A program made the position numbers and the translations under genes. 64,000 bases of DNA. Source: Pseudosporangium ferrugineum (lineage in GTDB: Bacteria > Actinomycetota > Actinomycetes > Mycobacteriales > Micromonosporaceae). Shown one piece after another: positions 63,561 to 64,000 of this stretch (position 1 is the stretch's first letter; every line of letters starts with the position of its first letter). The notes beneath the pieces are model-generated. The model was not told where the DNA came from and ran no database searches. It worked only from the letters and a program-made list of their open reading frames with translations. Where the stretch lies: contig NZ_PVZG01000016.1 of the NCBI RefSeq assembly GCF_003002065.1, forward strand, positions 1 to 64,000, read 5' to 3'.

Positions 63561-64000
63561 CTACCGCTCGTTTCCGGCGCGCAGCCAGGCGATGTAGTCG
63601 GCGGCGGCCTCGGCGGTGTCGTACCGGGGCTCGAATCCGGTGTCCTCGCGCAACCGGGTGATGTCGAGCCAGCTCACCGGGCGGCCCCCGCCCGAGGGAA
63701 GCTCATACCGGAAGCCCGGCTCGACGGACCCGATCGCGGTGACGACGTCCGCGTTGCTCGTGGCGCGGCCGGAGGCGACGTTGTACGTCGAGTGGTTCAC
63801 CTTGCCGGCGAGCTGCAGCAGCGCGAGCGCCCGGCCGGTGTCCTTGACGTAGAGCAGGTCGAGAGCGTCCTCCGCGTGCGGCGGTGCGATGAGCCCGGAC
63901 AGGTCGGGTTCGCCGCGCCGGGCCGCGGCGTGCGCCAGGGAGGGCGCGGCGAAGAACGGGTCGGGCAGGTGGCCGCCGGGTCCCCACGTGCCGGAGATGC
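63561..64000 (-). CDS. NAD-dependent epimerase/dehydratase, C-terminal part (runs off the window)
   Basis: The open frame enters from the right edge and ends at 63561, giving ~146 residues of an extended SDR (NAD-dependent epimerase/dehydratase) C-terminal half. Visible features are GTWGPGGHLPDPF, LLYVKDTGRALALLQLAGK (the substrate-binding turn), STYNVASGRATSNADVVTAI and the final helix GFEPRYDTAEAAADYIAWL, as in UDP-sugar epimerases. The NAD-binding Gly motif and catalytic Tyr-Lys must lie beyond the window. Confidence 0.85.
   Translation of the reverse strand, partial: ISGTWGPGGHLPDPFFAAPSLAHAAARRGEPDLSGLIAPPHAEDALDLLYVKDTGRALALLQLAGKVNHSTYNVASGRATSNADVVTAIGSVEPGFRYELPSGGGRPVSWLDITRLREDTGFEPRYDTAEAAADYIAWLRAGNER

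Overview
This window comes from a very high-GC actinomycete chromosome, most likely Micromonosporaceae (Actinoplanes/Micromonospora-like). The reasons are the strong third-position G/C bias, frequent GTG starts and ATGA/TGATG stop-start overlaps, several apparently leaderless promoters, and family content typical of that group (streptogrisin-type protease with a ricin lectin domain, CBM2-GH64 glucanases, DUF664 and DUF1684 proteins, F420-type LLM oxidoreductase). There is no rRNA, no recognisable tRNA, no intact insertion sequence and no CRISPR array.

Layout. 1-6.7 kb: accessory-looking segment with lower-GC genes of unknown function (542-763, 1017-1949, 4971-6017), a degenerate repeat at the left edge, and a beta-propeller protein divergent from an AraC-type regulator plus cupin pair. 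6.7-11.4 kb: SulP permease, a small membrane protein and pyruvate phosphate dikinase. 11.6-19.4 kb: a row of plus-strand genes encoding a GCS2/circularly-permuted ATP-grasp fusion, an N-acetylglutaminylglutamine-type amidotransferase, an S9 peptidase and an MFS transporter. I read it as a candidate capped-peptide (osmolyte-like) pathway. 19.4-21.1 kb: small genes and a remnant. 21.1-26.6 kb: a tightly overlapping minus-strand operon running NAD kinase-GNAT fusion, UBP zinc finger, response regulator-flavin reductase, cNMP-sensor histidine kinase, MmyB-type regulator. 26.8-32.1 kb: secreted hydrolases (protease, two tandem GH64 glucanases).

32.5-33.7 kb: Bcr/CflA efflux pump. 33.9-47.7 kb: a large divergent catabolic island around an IclR regulator. 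The minus arm carries an amidohydrolase, cupin, periplasmic binding lipoprotein, LLM oxidoreductase, PcaF-like thiolase, PcaIJ-like CoA-transferase, aldehyde dehydrogenase and SnoaL-like protein. The plus arm carries the ABC ATPase and permease, HpcH-type aldolase, SDR and a Cys-nucleophile hydrolase. The substrate is not known to me. 47.8-53.3 kb: PrsW-type protease, then three uncharacterised genes, one with an apparent frameshift and one with an HNH-like nuclease motif.

53.4-55.7 kb: LuxR regulator followed by two genes broken at one shared junction. 56-59 kb: molybdate uptake operon (HTH-TOBE protein, modABC). 59-64 kb: GH78 rhamnosidase with a LacI-type operator, DUF1684 gene, a tandem-repeat spacer, and the C-terminal part of an NAD-dependent epimerase leaving the window.

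The most unusual signals are a roughly 92-bp foldable element present twice, each copy about 25-30 bp before a start codon; the peptide-amide cluster; the redox-signalling operon with an NAD kinase-acetyltransferase fusion; the IclR catabolic island; and the frameshifted/nuclease-like locus at 48.7-53.3 kb.
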